Source: Candolleomyces eurysporus | Taxonomy: Eukaryota; Basidiomycota; Agaricomycetes; Agaricales; Psathyrellaceae | NCBI GenBank assembly: GCA_027579435.1 | Contig: JANBPK010000821.1 | Coordinates: 41,026-105,025, forward strand | Length of the DNA stretch: 64,000 bases | Direction of reading: 5' to 3' | Shown: positions 48,701 to 59,736 of the stretch, piece after piece | Layout: the number at the start of each line of letters is the position of its first letter | Numbering within the stretch: the first letter of the stretch is position 1 | Made by a program: the position numbers and the translations under genes | The notes under the pieces: generated by a model | What the model was told of the DNA's origin: nothing | Databases searched by the model: none | The model's input: only the letters and a program-made list of their open reading frames with translations

Positions 48701-49150
48701 ATCACAGCCTTCATCTGGAATTTGCACAACAGAATGAAGAGATTTGAAGGCTTCTCGGATTGTCAAGGTATCTGTTCTGAGTAACTTGGCATAGTCACTC
48801 ACTGAAACAGGCCTTTGGGCTGTCACAAGCAGTGACAGACAGCAGTGTATCATATCTGCCTCCTCCTTATTCAGATCCTTGAATGCTTCAGCTAGTACTG
48901 TGCTGTACAGGCTTTCAATGCCAGAAAGCTGGACATTTCCAGAGGGTTGGCCCAGCTCCTGAAACCGCTTCAGGCTGTTCCCTGAGTATGTTGCAATATA
49001 TCCAACCATGGTGGCTGCAATGATAAACAGTGCTCCAGAGACATCAGCAATGGTTTGAATCTCTGGAGGTGGCCAGTTTGACTTTGCCTGATAGTGGTCA
49101 TACACCCTTGAGATGTATTTGAATTGGTGATTCAGGTAAAGCAAGATATC
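45726..49150. other. CpG-depleted block 2
   Basis: CG becomes rare from about 45726 up to about 49150, then returns inside the NACHT exon of NLR copy B. 46250-47200 holds no recognisable gene; Ns at 46360 and 46616. Same character as block 1. Confidence 0.75.
45900..46245. repeat. CpG-poor copy of a 350 bp repeat
   Basis: Aligns with 54190-54545 in the same orientation, flanking unit B on its left. Most differences turn a CG in the right copy into TG or CA here, for example GATGCGTACCAG to AATATGTACCAG and CCGATCAC to CCAATCAC. Confidence 0.75.
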
Positions 49151-51242
49151 AGCTTTGACAATGCTGGCTTCAATGTCATGCAGGCGAAGCCACCCATGGT
49201 GGGTAGACATTCCAAAGGACTCCCGAAGAGAGATCTCAGGACGGCTAGTAAGGAAGAACTTGAGGGGGATGGTCGGTTTCTGTGACAAGATTGCCACAAT
49301 GAAAAGCCTGACAGCATCCTTATTCTCGCACTCATCAAGTGCATCCACACCAAGCACAAGGAGCTCATCAGCTCCAAAGGTCCTCTGAGCAGGCTGGAGA
49401 ATGAGTTTCGCATACTGGTCATTGAGATCCATCTCTGTCGGATTTCTGCAAGCTTTATCAGACTCGAGAATTTTCCCGAGGGCATCGCCAAATTTAGGTC
49501 GTTCCTCTGCCAGAATCCTCGCAAGGGTGGGGATGATGAGGTACACATCCTTCTTATCGAGTTCGCTGAGCGTACAGAAGAAGCTCGCACCCAGAAGTCC
49601 CCGATTGTTGAGCTGGGAGCAAAAGGTCTTTGACACAGCAGTCTTCCCCGTACCCGCGAGCCCGCTAAGCCAGAACAGATGAGGAGAACGAGGGTCCTTT
49701 GCCCATACGAGCAACATGGCCAGCAGCGATATCCTGGATCCAGGTGTGCACCCAGAGCCTCGCCGAGCATTGCTGAACTCGGCCCCTTTCACTCCACCTA
49801 GTTTCTCAAATGTGTCTGATTTCGTGGGCTGAGCAGCATGATCAACGAGATAATCAAGCATGTGGACTTACTGGACCTCTTCAGCGAACGGACGGCCTCT
49901 TCAATATTACGCATGGCCCCAGTGTTATCCTCAATTACTATGCATACCCTTGAGAAAATGAAGCAGGCGTGCAGAGAATCGGACGTACTCTCGATTCTTT
50001 CCTTCAACCAGCCAACCCCGCTAACAATCTGAAGGGTCTGAGTCATATTCTCGACAGTCACGTCAAACTAGACAGTTGTGAGCCAACGTTTTGAGTATGA
50101 ACCCGAACAGGCTCACCATTGCTATCTCGATGGCAAACCTGATCTCCTGCGTAAGCTTCAATACCGCTTGCTTATCCTGGTCCGTGAGGAATGCTCGATC
50201 AATGTTTGATCTGTTCAGATTAACCTTGTCTTGGAGGATCTTCTTTTTCTCCTCCAGAGTACTGCTCGTTCCAGCATGCGCTTAGTACGCCGACGTTAGG
50301 GACAAACAAACTGCTCTCACCGTGATAATCCGCTGAAGCGATCCTGGACCCCTGGCTGAACATTGAGCGGACTCTTGTCTATGATTCGCGACAACACTTC
50401 CACTCTCGTGAGGAGTGCGTTAAATTCCTCATGGTTCTCGCCATATGCCTACTCATATATTGGTAAGGAGGACCACATCTCGTAGAGAACGACTCACATC
50501 AATCGTATTGCAAATGGCCAACAGCCCCGCTGCCGTACTCTTCAATGGGGGGAAAACATCCGATACGTCGACGATCCTCCGGAGGGTGGTCTTGACGCCT
50601 TCGTAGATCTTGCTGTCAAGCCCCGCTGGCTGATGTTCGACGTGAGGGGGNACTGTCCTGAGGCTCGTTTGCCGCGTGAGACGTCGCAGCTGCAGGGCTG
50701 TTCGATTGAATTGGAAGATCGAAGGGATCGGCCTCGACGACCGTTGTGCCGAGGGCCTGGCTTGGGTGATCGACATGAACTGTGGTTAACTGAGGCTCTC
50801 CCTCTTCTCGAGACCTCGCCAAGTCCTGGCTCTGAGAGAATGAATTAGGGACCCGCGATGCGCCGTCATGGCTGAAGGCGGAAGTGGAGGGTATGAACGT
50901 ATTCTCTTCGCTTTGTGCCGGGAGGAAAGGTATAGCTTCCGAAGAAGTGGCTTGGATCCCCTGACTGGGAAGAAGCTGGCGACCGATCGCTGTGTCGATG
51001 TTGTCTTGATGACTCTGAATATCGCCACGATTGGTGTCCTCGGCCAGTAGATCGGATGTAGGGACATCGTGGCTAGCTTTAGAGCTGGTGCCTGTATCTC
51101 CCGCAACGTTGGGATGGGAGGTAGGGCGAGAACGAGAGGGAGAGGGATTGCGAGAACCGAAACGCTCCTTGAGGAATTTCGCGGGACGTTTGAAGAGCTC
51201 CTTTGCTTCATCCCGGCGACGCGGCCTTTTCGGGGGATCCAT
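47513..51242 (-). CDS. NACHT-WD40 NLR-like protein, copy B
   Basis: Paralogue of 37275-41086 with the same exon plan. Start [16 protein letters not shown] at 51242, a Ser/Pro-rich region, then the helical domain [20 protein letters not shown]. The NACHT exon has Walker [10 protein letters not shown] and Walker [15 protein letters not shown] linker leads to two WD40 repeats ([24 protein letters not shown]) and the cap [15 protein letters not shown], stop at 47513 (which overlaps a possible GTGAGT donor). Frame breaks occur only at N50651 and N48456, both at homopolymers, so they are likely sequence errors. In contrast to copy A, the exon at about 49900-50000 is in frame. One WD40 repeat fewer than copy A. 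CpG is low from about 49150 to the 3' end. Possible allorecognition or defence sensor, by family only. Confidence 0.85.
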
Positions 51243-52122
51243 GTCCCTGTTATTTAGTAATACAAAGTAAAGTCGAAGGGGATTGCAAACGAGGTTGGTG
51301 GAAGTAGCAGTCGGAGAGGGCGACTGCGATGTGCCGCCCGAGATCGTCTGGGGAACATAAGGTTCACGTGAAGGAGTCGAGCACTGCCTCGGGCGTCCAA
51401 AAATCGCAAGTAATAGTAATATTTTTGGGTGAGAGACGAACACGAACGACTAAATCTGCCCTCTCAATCATCAACAATGACCACACAATCTAAAGTCCCA
51501 TATTGGAATTTGATGAAAGAAGACGCCGTCGTTGAGCCAACTACATCCACCATCTTCGCCTGACACCACGCTACTACCTTGTCAACGAACTCGCCGCGCC
51601 CAGTGCACATCCATTCCTCCTACGCTGGGCGGCGTACGTTCATTGCGTACAAAGTGTTGTAAATAAATGGAAGGATGTATTTATGTCATAGGTCCTAGGC
51701 AAGGGAACTGGGGACAAGAGAACCACGCACGAAAAGAAAATGAAGAAGACAAAGTTGCAGGTAGTCAGTCAAAGAAGATAGTCCGATAAACAGTCCTCGA
51801 GGTAACCGGTCGCTGGTACCAGAGGGATACAAGGCAAAGAAATAAAACCAAGAGAAATGGGAGGATCCGAAGGAAAGCTATGAAGACGAGTTGAAGGGCA
51901 TAAAATTCGACACAGAGAAATATTGGAAGGCGTAAAGAATTACGAGGGCAGAGAAAGAGTAGACTCAAGAGAGAGCAGCACAACGCGAGTCGGTCGGCAG
52001 TGAAGGAAGAAAGGAAGACATCCAGACTTACCCTCCCTGACCAAAAAGCCACAGATAGAACACCCGGAAGAGCGAGGTACACCCTATGACACTCCAAGAC
52101 GCTTCCCGTCTCCCTGCCGAAT
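51243..52122. other. upstream region of NLR copy B
   Basis: Aligns with 41087-41989. Promoter of the NLR and 3' region of the small gene. No separate gene supported. Confidence 0.5.
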
Positions 52123-52720
52123 TCAAGTCATCCGGACCACATTCCTCGCCCGTCCTGTGCTGACCGAACCTATCGCAAGGGCCACGCCTACTTCCCATGC
52201 ACCCTCACCCACGATCAATTGCACCCCTAGGGAGGCATCATTGTGGCGAAAAATACACCCATTCATTATGGTGACTGTGATCGCCTTATCCAGAGGTGTT
52301 ACCGGCGGACTCGACTCAGTGGCAGGTGGGTGGTGGAGCGCGGTGAGGTGCTTTACAGGACACGGTGTGTACCGCTCATGATAGGCGTAGTCGTCTCCGC
52401 ACATCTTTGAGGTAGATATTGAAGCCGCCTGGCCTTCTGGGACTGGAGGGAAGGAAAGAGGAGATTAGCTAGATGCGTGGAAAATGGATAGATGTAGGAG
52501 GAAATGAATATCTTTAAAGGAGGATTGAACGAAAAGGGGAGCGCACGAGCAATCGCCCAAGCGAAAGAACATGGAAGGAGGAAGAGAGCAAGGGTAGAGA
52601 TAAACCGAGCAAAGGATACCAGGTGTACGTACCATCGTTCGCCACAAGAACCAACCCATCCGTGTTACCCTCTACCAGCAGCTCTTTCGGCGGCATAACA
52701 TTCACTTGGCCATTCACCCA
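52123..52720 (-). CDS. small unknown gene, intact copy in unit B (5' end not defined)
   Basis: Two exons can be defined: 52633-52720 (WVNGQVNVMPPKELL to GLVLVAND) and 52123-52442 (PEGQAASISTSKMCGDDYA to ARNVVRMT). They join in phase over a GTACGT donor and a CAG acceptor to give at least 135 residues. The C-terminal part holds a hydrophobic strand-like stretch (VQLIVGEGAWEVGVALAIG). The first 93 residues after MCGDD align without gaps with unit A, which argues for past coding constraint. No family recognised and no signal peptide in the visible part. Upstream exons probably lie in 52740-53160 but are uncertain. Confidence 0.5.
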
Positions 52721-53159
52721 CTAGGTGCCTAGTGTTGGCCGGGTGACGATGAAGCAGGCTTGGCTAGACCTTCATGGACCGCGAAGTGGCGGATGTAACT
52801 TCGTACTGTGTTTCCTGGTCATTGGCTGACTGAGTGGATCGGCGCCGTCAATGGCGGTAGTAAGCAGGCGATGCAGTTGCAACCGCGAGTGTAGGCGGTC
52901 GGTCGAGGCACAAAGTATGGTGCCCACTAATCTGAGGACAGAAGAACCATGGAGATATTGTCAGCCAACCATCGCAAGCAATGCGGAGAAGGGCAAAGGA
53001 CTCACCAGCAATACGCAAAGAGGATGAGCACGGCCGTCATCCTGATTCATGCCTATGAAAGACAAAGGAGCCTTTGCTGAGGAAAGACGCATCCACTAGT
53101 GACGACACTGGCGATCTGCTTGTCCTCATTCAGCAATGTACTATCATCGGAGTGGAGTT

Positions 53160-53855
53160 GCAAAAAATTTCGTTGACTGATGTTTATCTCGTCGCTCACT
53201 AAACGGTGTGTTCTAAGAATCTACACGATCGTTGACGTACTTCTTTCAAAGGGTTCTACAAGGCCTTTCGCTCAAGCACCTACTTTTGAGCGAGCCAGAC
53301 GGATGCCGGTGGAAAAAGTGCCCAAAGGCAGGGAGTTGCACAAGCGGATGTCACGAAATGTCACAAAATGTCACGGATTCTGACAGAATGTCACGTACGG
53401 CTCACGCGTCGCGACACTCCTCTCGCTTCCCTGATTGGCATTCGGGCGGAGACTGGAATATGATGGGTCCTCCTCGTCACCCTGGCCGTCACACAGCATT
53501 GATTCATGTAGGACAACCCTCCCGTACGCCCAATCTCCCTGAAAATGGGCTTGCGGATTTGAAAGGTATATGTGTACTACCACGCCAATTTCTGTGACAC
53601 TGTTCCCTCTGTGTGGCCTAGGAAGTAGCATTTCTCACGAAAATCGTGTTTTTCGCCTGAAAAATTTCCACTGATAGGCGTGCATCCCTCGAAGGAACGA
53701 GTATTTCTCTAATCGGTCTTGACCAACATTTTATAAGAGCTACTTTACACTATATTCCCAACTCCGATCTGCCCTCCAACCTTCAGTGGTTTCCAGAAAG
53801 CCATTTTTGCATCTCTAGGTCCATTTTGCAACCCATTACCAATGATAGTAGCAGT
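53160..53855. other. about 700 bp insertion at the right edge of unit B
   Basis: Unit A has no counterpart: the match stops after CGGAGTGG and resumes at GGAGTCGGTGGCGG. Contains a cluster of four TGTCAC words in about 45 bases (53349-53393). No terminal inverted repeats found, so the insertion type is unknown. Its right part overlaps the unknown gene at 53745. Confidence 0.4.
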
Positions 53856-54160
53856 TGGAGACTCGGACGAAGGAGTCGGTGGCGGTGTTGATTTATAACC
53901 GCCGTCAACCGTTCCTCCGAGGTTGTATTGATCGCTTGCCGACTGATTTCTACGGACCTTCAAATCATTCACTCTGCGTTAGCCACATGTTGTGCACGTA
54001 CCGTCACTGACCCAGTTGAACCATTTACAACTNCCCCTGTCTGTCTGATGAGTCGGATGACCACCCAATTATAGCCGACTTTCCAACCTCTATTTTGGAT
54101 ATCGCTGGCGATTTTCGCGATGAGCGGGCTAGCAATAGATGAGACGAGGGTTTAACATCG
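53745..54160 (-). CDS. unknown small gene, partial model
   Basis: Two open segments on the minus strand look coding: IASDIQNRGWKVGYNWVVI (about 54080-54140) and, after a possible intron, SASDQYNLGGTVDGGYKS, TPPPTPSSESP and a tail GGQIGVGNIV with stop at 53745. The first segment has no clear start, and N54033 lies in it. The middle KS(T/A)PPPTPSS word is also present at the edge of unit A (about 43030). No family recognised. Low confidence as a gene. Confidence 0.3.
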
Positions 54161-54189
54161 TGACGCCGAGAGGAAAGGTCATTTAAGTT

Positions 54190-54545
54190 TTAACGGACAG
54201 TTAGTTAGTTCCATGACCAAATTCAACTCATCGATTGATTCTCTTCTTAATGAACGGTAGTACCCTTATCTTTATTCCCTCTGCTTTGCGCGAAATTGTG
54301 ACCATTACTTTGATGCGTACCAGTTCATGACTGAGAGAATGGTTTTGTCGGCAAGGCAGAAATGGACCGATGCTCAGCGCTCAAGCTGAGCAGAACCTTG
54401 ACCGATCACAATCCCGACAAATGCAAGAGGTGTTGTATCATGCCCGTAGAATCTGCGACAGCCCGGGAGTAAACGATGAGGTTGAATTCTTGTATTTTTG
54501 TAATTGATTCGAGCTGGGCAATGAAGCTAGAATGTTGAGAAAGAA
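54190..54545. repeat. CpG-rich copy of a 350 bp repeat
   Basis: Homologue of 45900-46245; it keeps its CpGs. It flanks unit B on the right. Confidence 0.75.
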
Positions 54546-54554
54546 ACAAGAGAT

Positions 54555-55878
54555 CTAATTATCAGCAAACGAAAGTCCGTCTCGATCAAGCATCTCCACC
54601 CCCTTGGCTTTCCAGACGTCACACCACTCTTGCATATCCCTATGACCTCGAAGATTCCTCCAAAAGTCAATGTCTTCGATCCTGATTTCGAATAGGCTGG
54701 GTAGATTCGGTTGGTCAAGGACGTTCATCAAGCCTTGGATAGGCAGCGTGCTGGTGCCCTCAGGCTCTCGCCAACACAAGCTGGTGCCTGAAGCCAGCAC
54801 AAGGCATATTCTCTGCAGGGCGGGGTGGTCCCTTGGGAGTGCCGACGGCTGACCTACGCCCTGAACGAGGGTCAGGGTTTCCAGCCGGGTGCATGAAGTT
54901 ATGGCGCTGGCGAAGTGTTTCGGTTTCTCGGTCTGTGTCGGTATGCGGAGGTGTCGGATTTTCCTCCCATAAACGCGGAAGAAGCGTAGGGCCCAATTAA
55001 ACATGGGCACGTTGGCTAATTCAAGCTGCTCTAGCCTTGGAAGTTGTTTGGGGCTGGAGCTGAGCATGTGCAGGAGCCAATCCCATTCGGGTGTGGGCTC
55101 CACGACGCCTCTGTCCTGAGGGAACCATGGAAGTTTGGTGAGGGATAGTGTCCTAAGGTTTGGGAAGATGATATTTGGATGATCTTTCGACCAATCCTTC
55201 CCAAATTCCCCCGGCTGTATGTTGCACAACCGCATGCCAGTTAAACGGAGTGTTGTAAGACTAGTCACGTTCAATGAGATGCCGACGATGTCGCGGAGGG
55301 TGGGGAAATTGCTAGGGCTCTCAAACTGGAGCCGTTCAAGGTTGTTTGTACACAAGAAGTTACTAGGTCGCATCGATTTGTCTAGGTGATGGTTCCGGTC
55401 GATGAAGATTGATATATTGGGGGTGAGTTGGAGGAGGATGTTGATGAGGTGCCTGTTCCGATCCAAAGGCCTATAGTCGAAATCTTGGACGTCGATTCGC
55501 CTAGTCCAACATCCAAGCTCACGACCTGCATACACTGATGCCCCGTAGTCAGAGATGTATGGCATAAGGGGTTCAGATGCTTCAAGGACTCCGTCGGTAC
55601 TGCATTGAAACAGGTGTACGATCACCTGCAGCTGTTGGCGACTTCTGATGTCAAGATACTCGGCAGAGACTTCCGCCACAGCAATGCGGAAAACAGAGCA
55701 CACTAGACCTAGCGCTCTCTGGTCCCGAAGCAAGCTAGGGCTGGCGAAGTGGATTTCCTCCCCTGGTAAACCCAAGAAATGGATCGCTAACTTGGAGGTC
55801 AAGTGGATTTTTCCAACTGCGGCGAATGATAAGGCCTATTACCTCCTTCCAAAGCTCGGGAGGGAGGGCTGGGATCAT
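54555..55878 (-). CDS. F-box / LRR-like protein
   Basis: Start at 55878 with MIPALPPELWKE, a short F-box beginning. An 85 bp intron (55758-55842) is proposed because the unspliced frame stops and the spliced frame continues into LLRDQRALGLVCSVFR, the rest of an F-box-like helix pair. The remaining 370 residues carry imperfect leucine-rich segments (NLERLQFESPSNFPTL, SLTTLRLTGMRL, FPNLRTLSLTKLP, LPRLEQLELANVP, CTRLETLTLVQG). Length of about 412 residues is normal for Agaricomycete F-box proteins. Likely an SCF ubiquitin-ligase adaptor; substrate unknown. The exact acceptor is uncertain. Confidence 0.75.
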
Positions 55879-56687
55879 CCTTGAGCTAGGATGTGCTGGT
55901 TGTTGATCAACCGATGTACATCAGGGGTTTGTGGGAGAGCTGATATGGCCAGATATAGCTGATCGGGAACTGTCGGACTGATGCTAGTTTTTGACATCCT
56001 GATCATACGGCACCGGAGAATATAATGGTTTGTCTGAACGGTATCAGGATGGTGAAGCTTGCGAGTGCGGTGAATCATCTATCGACGCGGTATGTACTTT
56101 CGATCCTTGTTTATTACAGTGGAGGACGTGCATATGAGCTACGTGTACTCTGCGCTTATTCTAGGTCTAATGGAGCAGCTTCTTCAACATCATGAGCCAC
56201 GAGTCTGAGGCTTATTCTAGTAGTAAATCTGACATACCTAGAAAGGTTACTAGTTCCTTCCCTATTCATATGCTATGAATTTTACCTGTTGAATTATGGA
56301 ATGCATACTTGAGCAAAAGTAGACCTGCTGATGACGATAGCTAAACATTTGATTATAAGAACCTTTAAATTGAGAGCCAAGAGATGGTATGGTATACAGA
56401 TATACAGGGATACAGCTACAAGTTATATATGATCCTACAATATACAGATGTGCAGATAAAGATAGAAATATACAGGTATGTCAAGGTATAGCGGAGCTAG
56501 CAGGGGTATGAACAAGGGCAAAAATTCTCGAAAGCAAAGATTAGACCGAATGGCGTGTGCAATGATGAGGGAAGCCACTAGGGAAGAAAGAAAGCTGGGT
56601 TATTTGTGCAGCGTCCAAGTAACGTGCCTCAAGCCTGAGCTGCGACGAAAATCTACAGACTATCAAGCGCTCCCNGCAGCCTGTGTG
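55879..56687. other. intergenic, no gene
   Basis: AT-rich, with ATACAG/ATATAC-rich low-complexity sequence at 56385-56480. No coding pattern seen; N56674. Confidence 0.45.
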
Positions 56688-57162
56688 CTAAAGGGGAACG
56701 CATCGTTTGCGAAACGAGAGGCGATACGCAGGATCCTTGATTCCCTTGGGGGTCAGCTTCCAGCCGTACTTGCTGCCATCTACACGCACATTCCAGTCGC
56801 CGTTGGAATAGACATGGAGCGTGCGGACGGCAATTCCGGATGGGAGGTAGCCGCGGAGCGTGTAGTGGCGACGTGAGTCGGATACGGTTGGGTGGAGATG
56901 GGCCAAACTAGAAATGGATGGGAAGGGGGGACGGAGTCAGTCGAGAAGGAAGACAAACCCTGTTGAGGGCCGGGACTGACTGAACAACCCAAAAAGCCAA
57001 GGGCCACTCCGGCCAGAGTTCATTGTAGCCGAAAATTGCAGACTCGGAGCAACTTCGAAGCTCCTCCAGATCTTCGAGTTTAGAAGGGATTTGGTCGCTG
57101 AGGATCAGGAGTTCGCTGGGGATCGGCATTCCAATGGATTGGTGGAAGAAAAAATGGGACAA
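56688..57162 (-). CDS. small unknown protein, two exons
   Basis: Exons 56981-57162 and 56688-56907 join in frame over a 73 bp GT-AG intron to 133 residues. The start is MSHFFFHQSIGMPIP. The second exon encodes a compact-looking domain: TVSDSRRHYTLRGYLPSGIA, TLHVYSNGDWNVRVDGSKYG, then a basic end (RLSFRKRCVPL). No family recognised and no signal peptide. Another start may lie upstream. Confidence 0.5.
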
Positions 57163-57483
57163 TCGGCGACGTGCTTTCGTGATTGGCGTTCGCGGTTGGT
57201 GGACGACCGGGGATAGATATGCACAGCGGGAGTATTCTAGCGCCTATGGGTTGGCTCGGTAGAGATAGGGTGGTGGCAGGGGCGAGAAATGGCCAAGGGC
57301 GGTCGTGGTTGATTATAGTGGCTTCACGACAGAGTTGGCTGCAGTGGTTGAAGAAGTGAGAGCCGCGAGAACCAACTCAAAGGTGCTTGGAGTTGTTTGT
57401 GGCCACGAGAGACAGCAACCAAAAGCGTTCGTCGTTGCGAGAAGGGGTGACCAGAGGCGCTCGTGACCACTTGCGGCTCCGCG
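57163..57483. other. intergenic
   Basis: No gene seen. Confidence 0.4.
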
Positions 57484-57836
57484 CTGCGGCCTCGATCCGT
57501 AACTCCAGCTTGCTGTTAGCTCCAGTTGAAGCCTCCCCACTCTGGCTCGAGCGACGTCGGACTGATTCTGAAATTCAGGGCTACTGCCCTCTAACCTTCT
57601 CGCGCAGATTTATTTACCCGTCCAGCATTCTTCGAGTATACGCCAACCCAGTCACTGCGGCCTCGAATCGTACCTCCAACTTGCTGTTAACTCCAGCTTA
57701 AGTCTCCCACTCTGGGTCGAGCGACGTCGGACTGCTTCTCGGACTGCTTCTGAAATTCAAGGCCACCGCTCTCTACTCTTCTTGGGCAGATTCAGTTGCC
57801 AGTCCAGCAGTCTTCAATTATACGCGAACCTAGTCG
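57484..57836. repeat. two tandem copies of a roughly 171 bp unit
   Basis: Unit 1 starts CTGCGGCCTCGA at 57484; unit 2 starts with the same word at 57655. Shared words include CTTGCTGTTA(G/A)CTCCAG, CGAGCGACGTCGGACTG, TCTGAAATTCA and AGTCCAGCA-like ends. Unit 2 also has an internal 11 base duplication (GGACTGCTTCT). Confidence 0.8.
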
Positions 57837-59736
57837 CCAGAACGGCGTTAGCTGAGAATACGGTTTGTAAAGCGGGCTGAGCCGAGCGGGTAAGCTAAGT
57901 ACTTACCGCGGGCAGAGGCCTCGGTAGCACTTTACATGGCTGGGGCACGCAGCATCACTTCCGAAGCAGGAGGCAAGGCACTTTGCAACGAATTGAGTAT
58001 CTCGTCGGGAGTCTTCGCTAGGTGAGCACGGCTGTCCAGGGTGATATGCATGCCTCACACCAGGTACGGGTTGGAGGTTGAGAATGAAGCGTATACGACG
58101 TCGCATTCCACGGACGTTGAGTAACGCTACTATAGGTAAGTTGTAGGAAGATCACCAAGCCACTGTGTATCTAGCATATAGCTCAGGTATAGCGACAGTA
58201 GAAAGTTACCATAGGGTAAAGGTTCAGCGAGTGTAAGAAGGTGAAATCCGAAGATAATTCTACGACTCAGCACGATATTCAACAGTCTTCCCGATCGTGA
58301 GCTTAGGCTGGACAGACTCTGCAGGCAACGACAATTCAGCGGTTGATCAAGGAGTACGGAGAGATGGACCGCACCATGGAGTGATTGGAAGGTCGATATC
58401 CTTTGTCAGCGGGAGCTGGGGACCTGATTCGAGCTGGTGCCGGTCGGTGTTTGGGTCAGTCAAAGCTTGCCAACTCTCTTTGGAGATTTGGAGCCAGCTA
58501 GCTTGGAGAATATTGCGAAAGGTGCGCACGTTTGAGGTTTCGGAACAAGTCAACACCCTCAGTATAGCGATCGAGGTATTGGGGGAGTGGCTCGGAGGGC
58601 AGATTTGGCCTTGAATGGTCGTCTTGATGGGAGCATGCCTGAGATAGGGAGAAGCAGCCCTCTCAGCGCTGCAGCTGAATGGACGTCTGGGAGCGTCAGG
58701 GTGTGCGTCGCCTGAATGAATTAGTTAGAACCAAGAGAGTAAAGTGGCAAAATATATTACAGCTCACAGGGAGAACTTGAATGAAGGGATCGTGGATAGT
58801 CGTGAAGAGAGCATTTCGAGCTGCTCNGCGCTTCGTGGCTTGCCTGNCGCGAGACAGACTTGAAGCCCTCCTACAATCCGNCTGCCTGTAGCGGAAGCAG
58901 TGAGTGAGGCAGCTGGGTATGCCATCTGCTGGCGCTAGGCGATGCGGGCTTGTACTAAGCGCTGCAGCATTCATCCCTGTAGCCGCTCTTTTCGTTGGGG
59001 GCGGGAGGTGGGGAGCGGTAGGCACGGGAGCTCCTGGAGGGCGGGGGCGCAGGGATCCAACAGGGCCCCGCTTTCGTGATTGACAGGAAAGGCGAGGCTG
59101 GAGCAGGGGCGCTGTGGGTGGAGGCCAGCGGTCAGTGACACCGATGGGTTTGAGCCCAGGCAGCGCCGTCAGCTGCGTTCTTCAGCAAATCCGGGCTACA
59201 GCCATAGGGATTGGAGGTAGTGAGGCGCTTGGATACCGTTGCTCTGGTAGGCAGTACTAACCAGAGAGATCCCCAAACTTGTGACCAACCAGCAGTCAGT
59301 CTGGCGGCATGGTTCAACTTGGTGCCAGTTCAACTTGCATTCAACATCACGTGGCGTGACATCTGTGTGACAGAGTCCCAAGGCTGTCACCTATTTTGAA
59401 CTCGGAGTTAATTCAGCAGCATGTTGGAAGGCATAGCACGGCAAGGGTGCCAGGAGTTCATAGAAAAAGTGGTGTGTAGCATACCCGTACAAAGCTACAA
59501 ATGAATCCAGAACTAGTCCCTAAAACACGACGTCCCATTGCAATGGATCAACCTTCGCGGGGCTGCGAGGAGTAGCCGCTTTCAAGTTGGGAGGAACCTT
59601 TCACTTGGAACCCAGGGTGGGGTCACAGTTTGCGAGCCTGGACCATGAGGCGGCAGCGTCAAGAGGTGGATGCGTCCTGCCTTCGCTTGAGCGACTGGGT
59701 GGAAACAGAAGCATGGCCCGGGCGAGTCCGGACGTG
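57837..59736. other. intergenic, no supported gene
   Basis: Open frames at 58297-58614 (+), 58347-58556 (-) and 58696-59025 (-) have no recognised similarity. Ns at 58827, 58847 and 58881 disturb the reading. A GC-rich stretch lies at 58970-59130. Confidence 0.4.

Larger units (their letters stand above)
47200..53160. repeat. segmental duplication, unit B
   Basis: Second copy of unit A, with NLR copy B and the small gene. At its right edge about 700 bases are inserted compared with unit A, after which a last short match to 43021-43058 appears at about 53855-53895. Confidence 0.85.

Noticed and set aside
58347..58556. 69-codon minus-strand frame with a plausible helical look
   Set aside because: No start context, no similarity recognised and no supporting splice sites.
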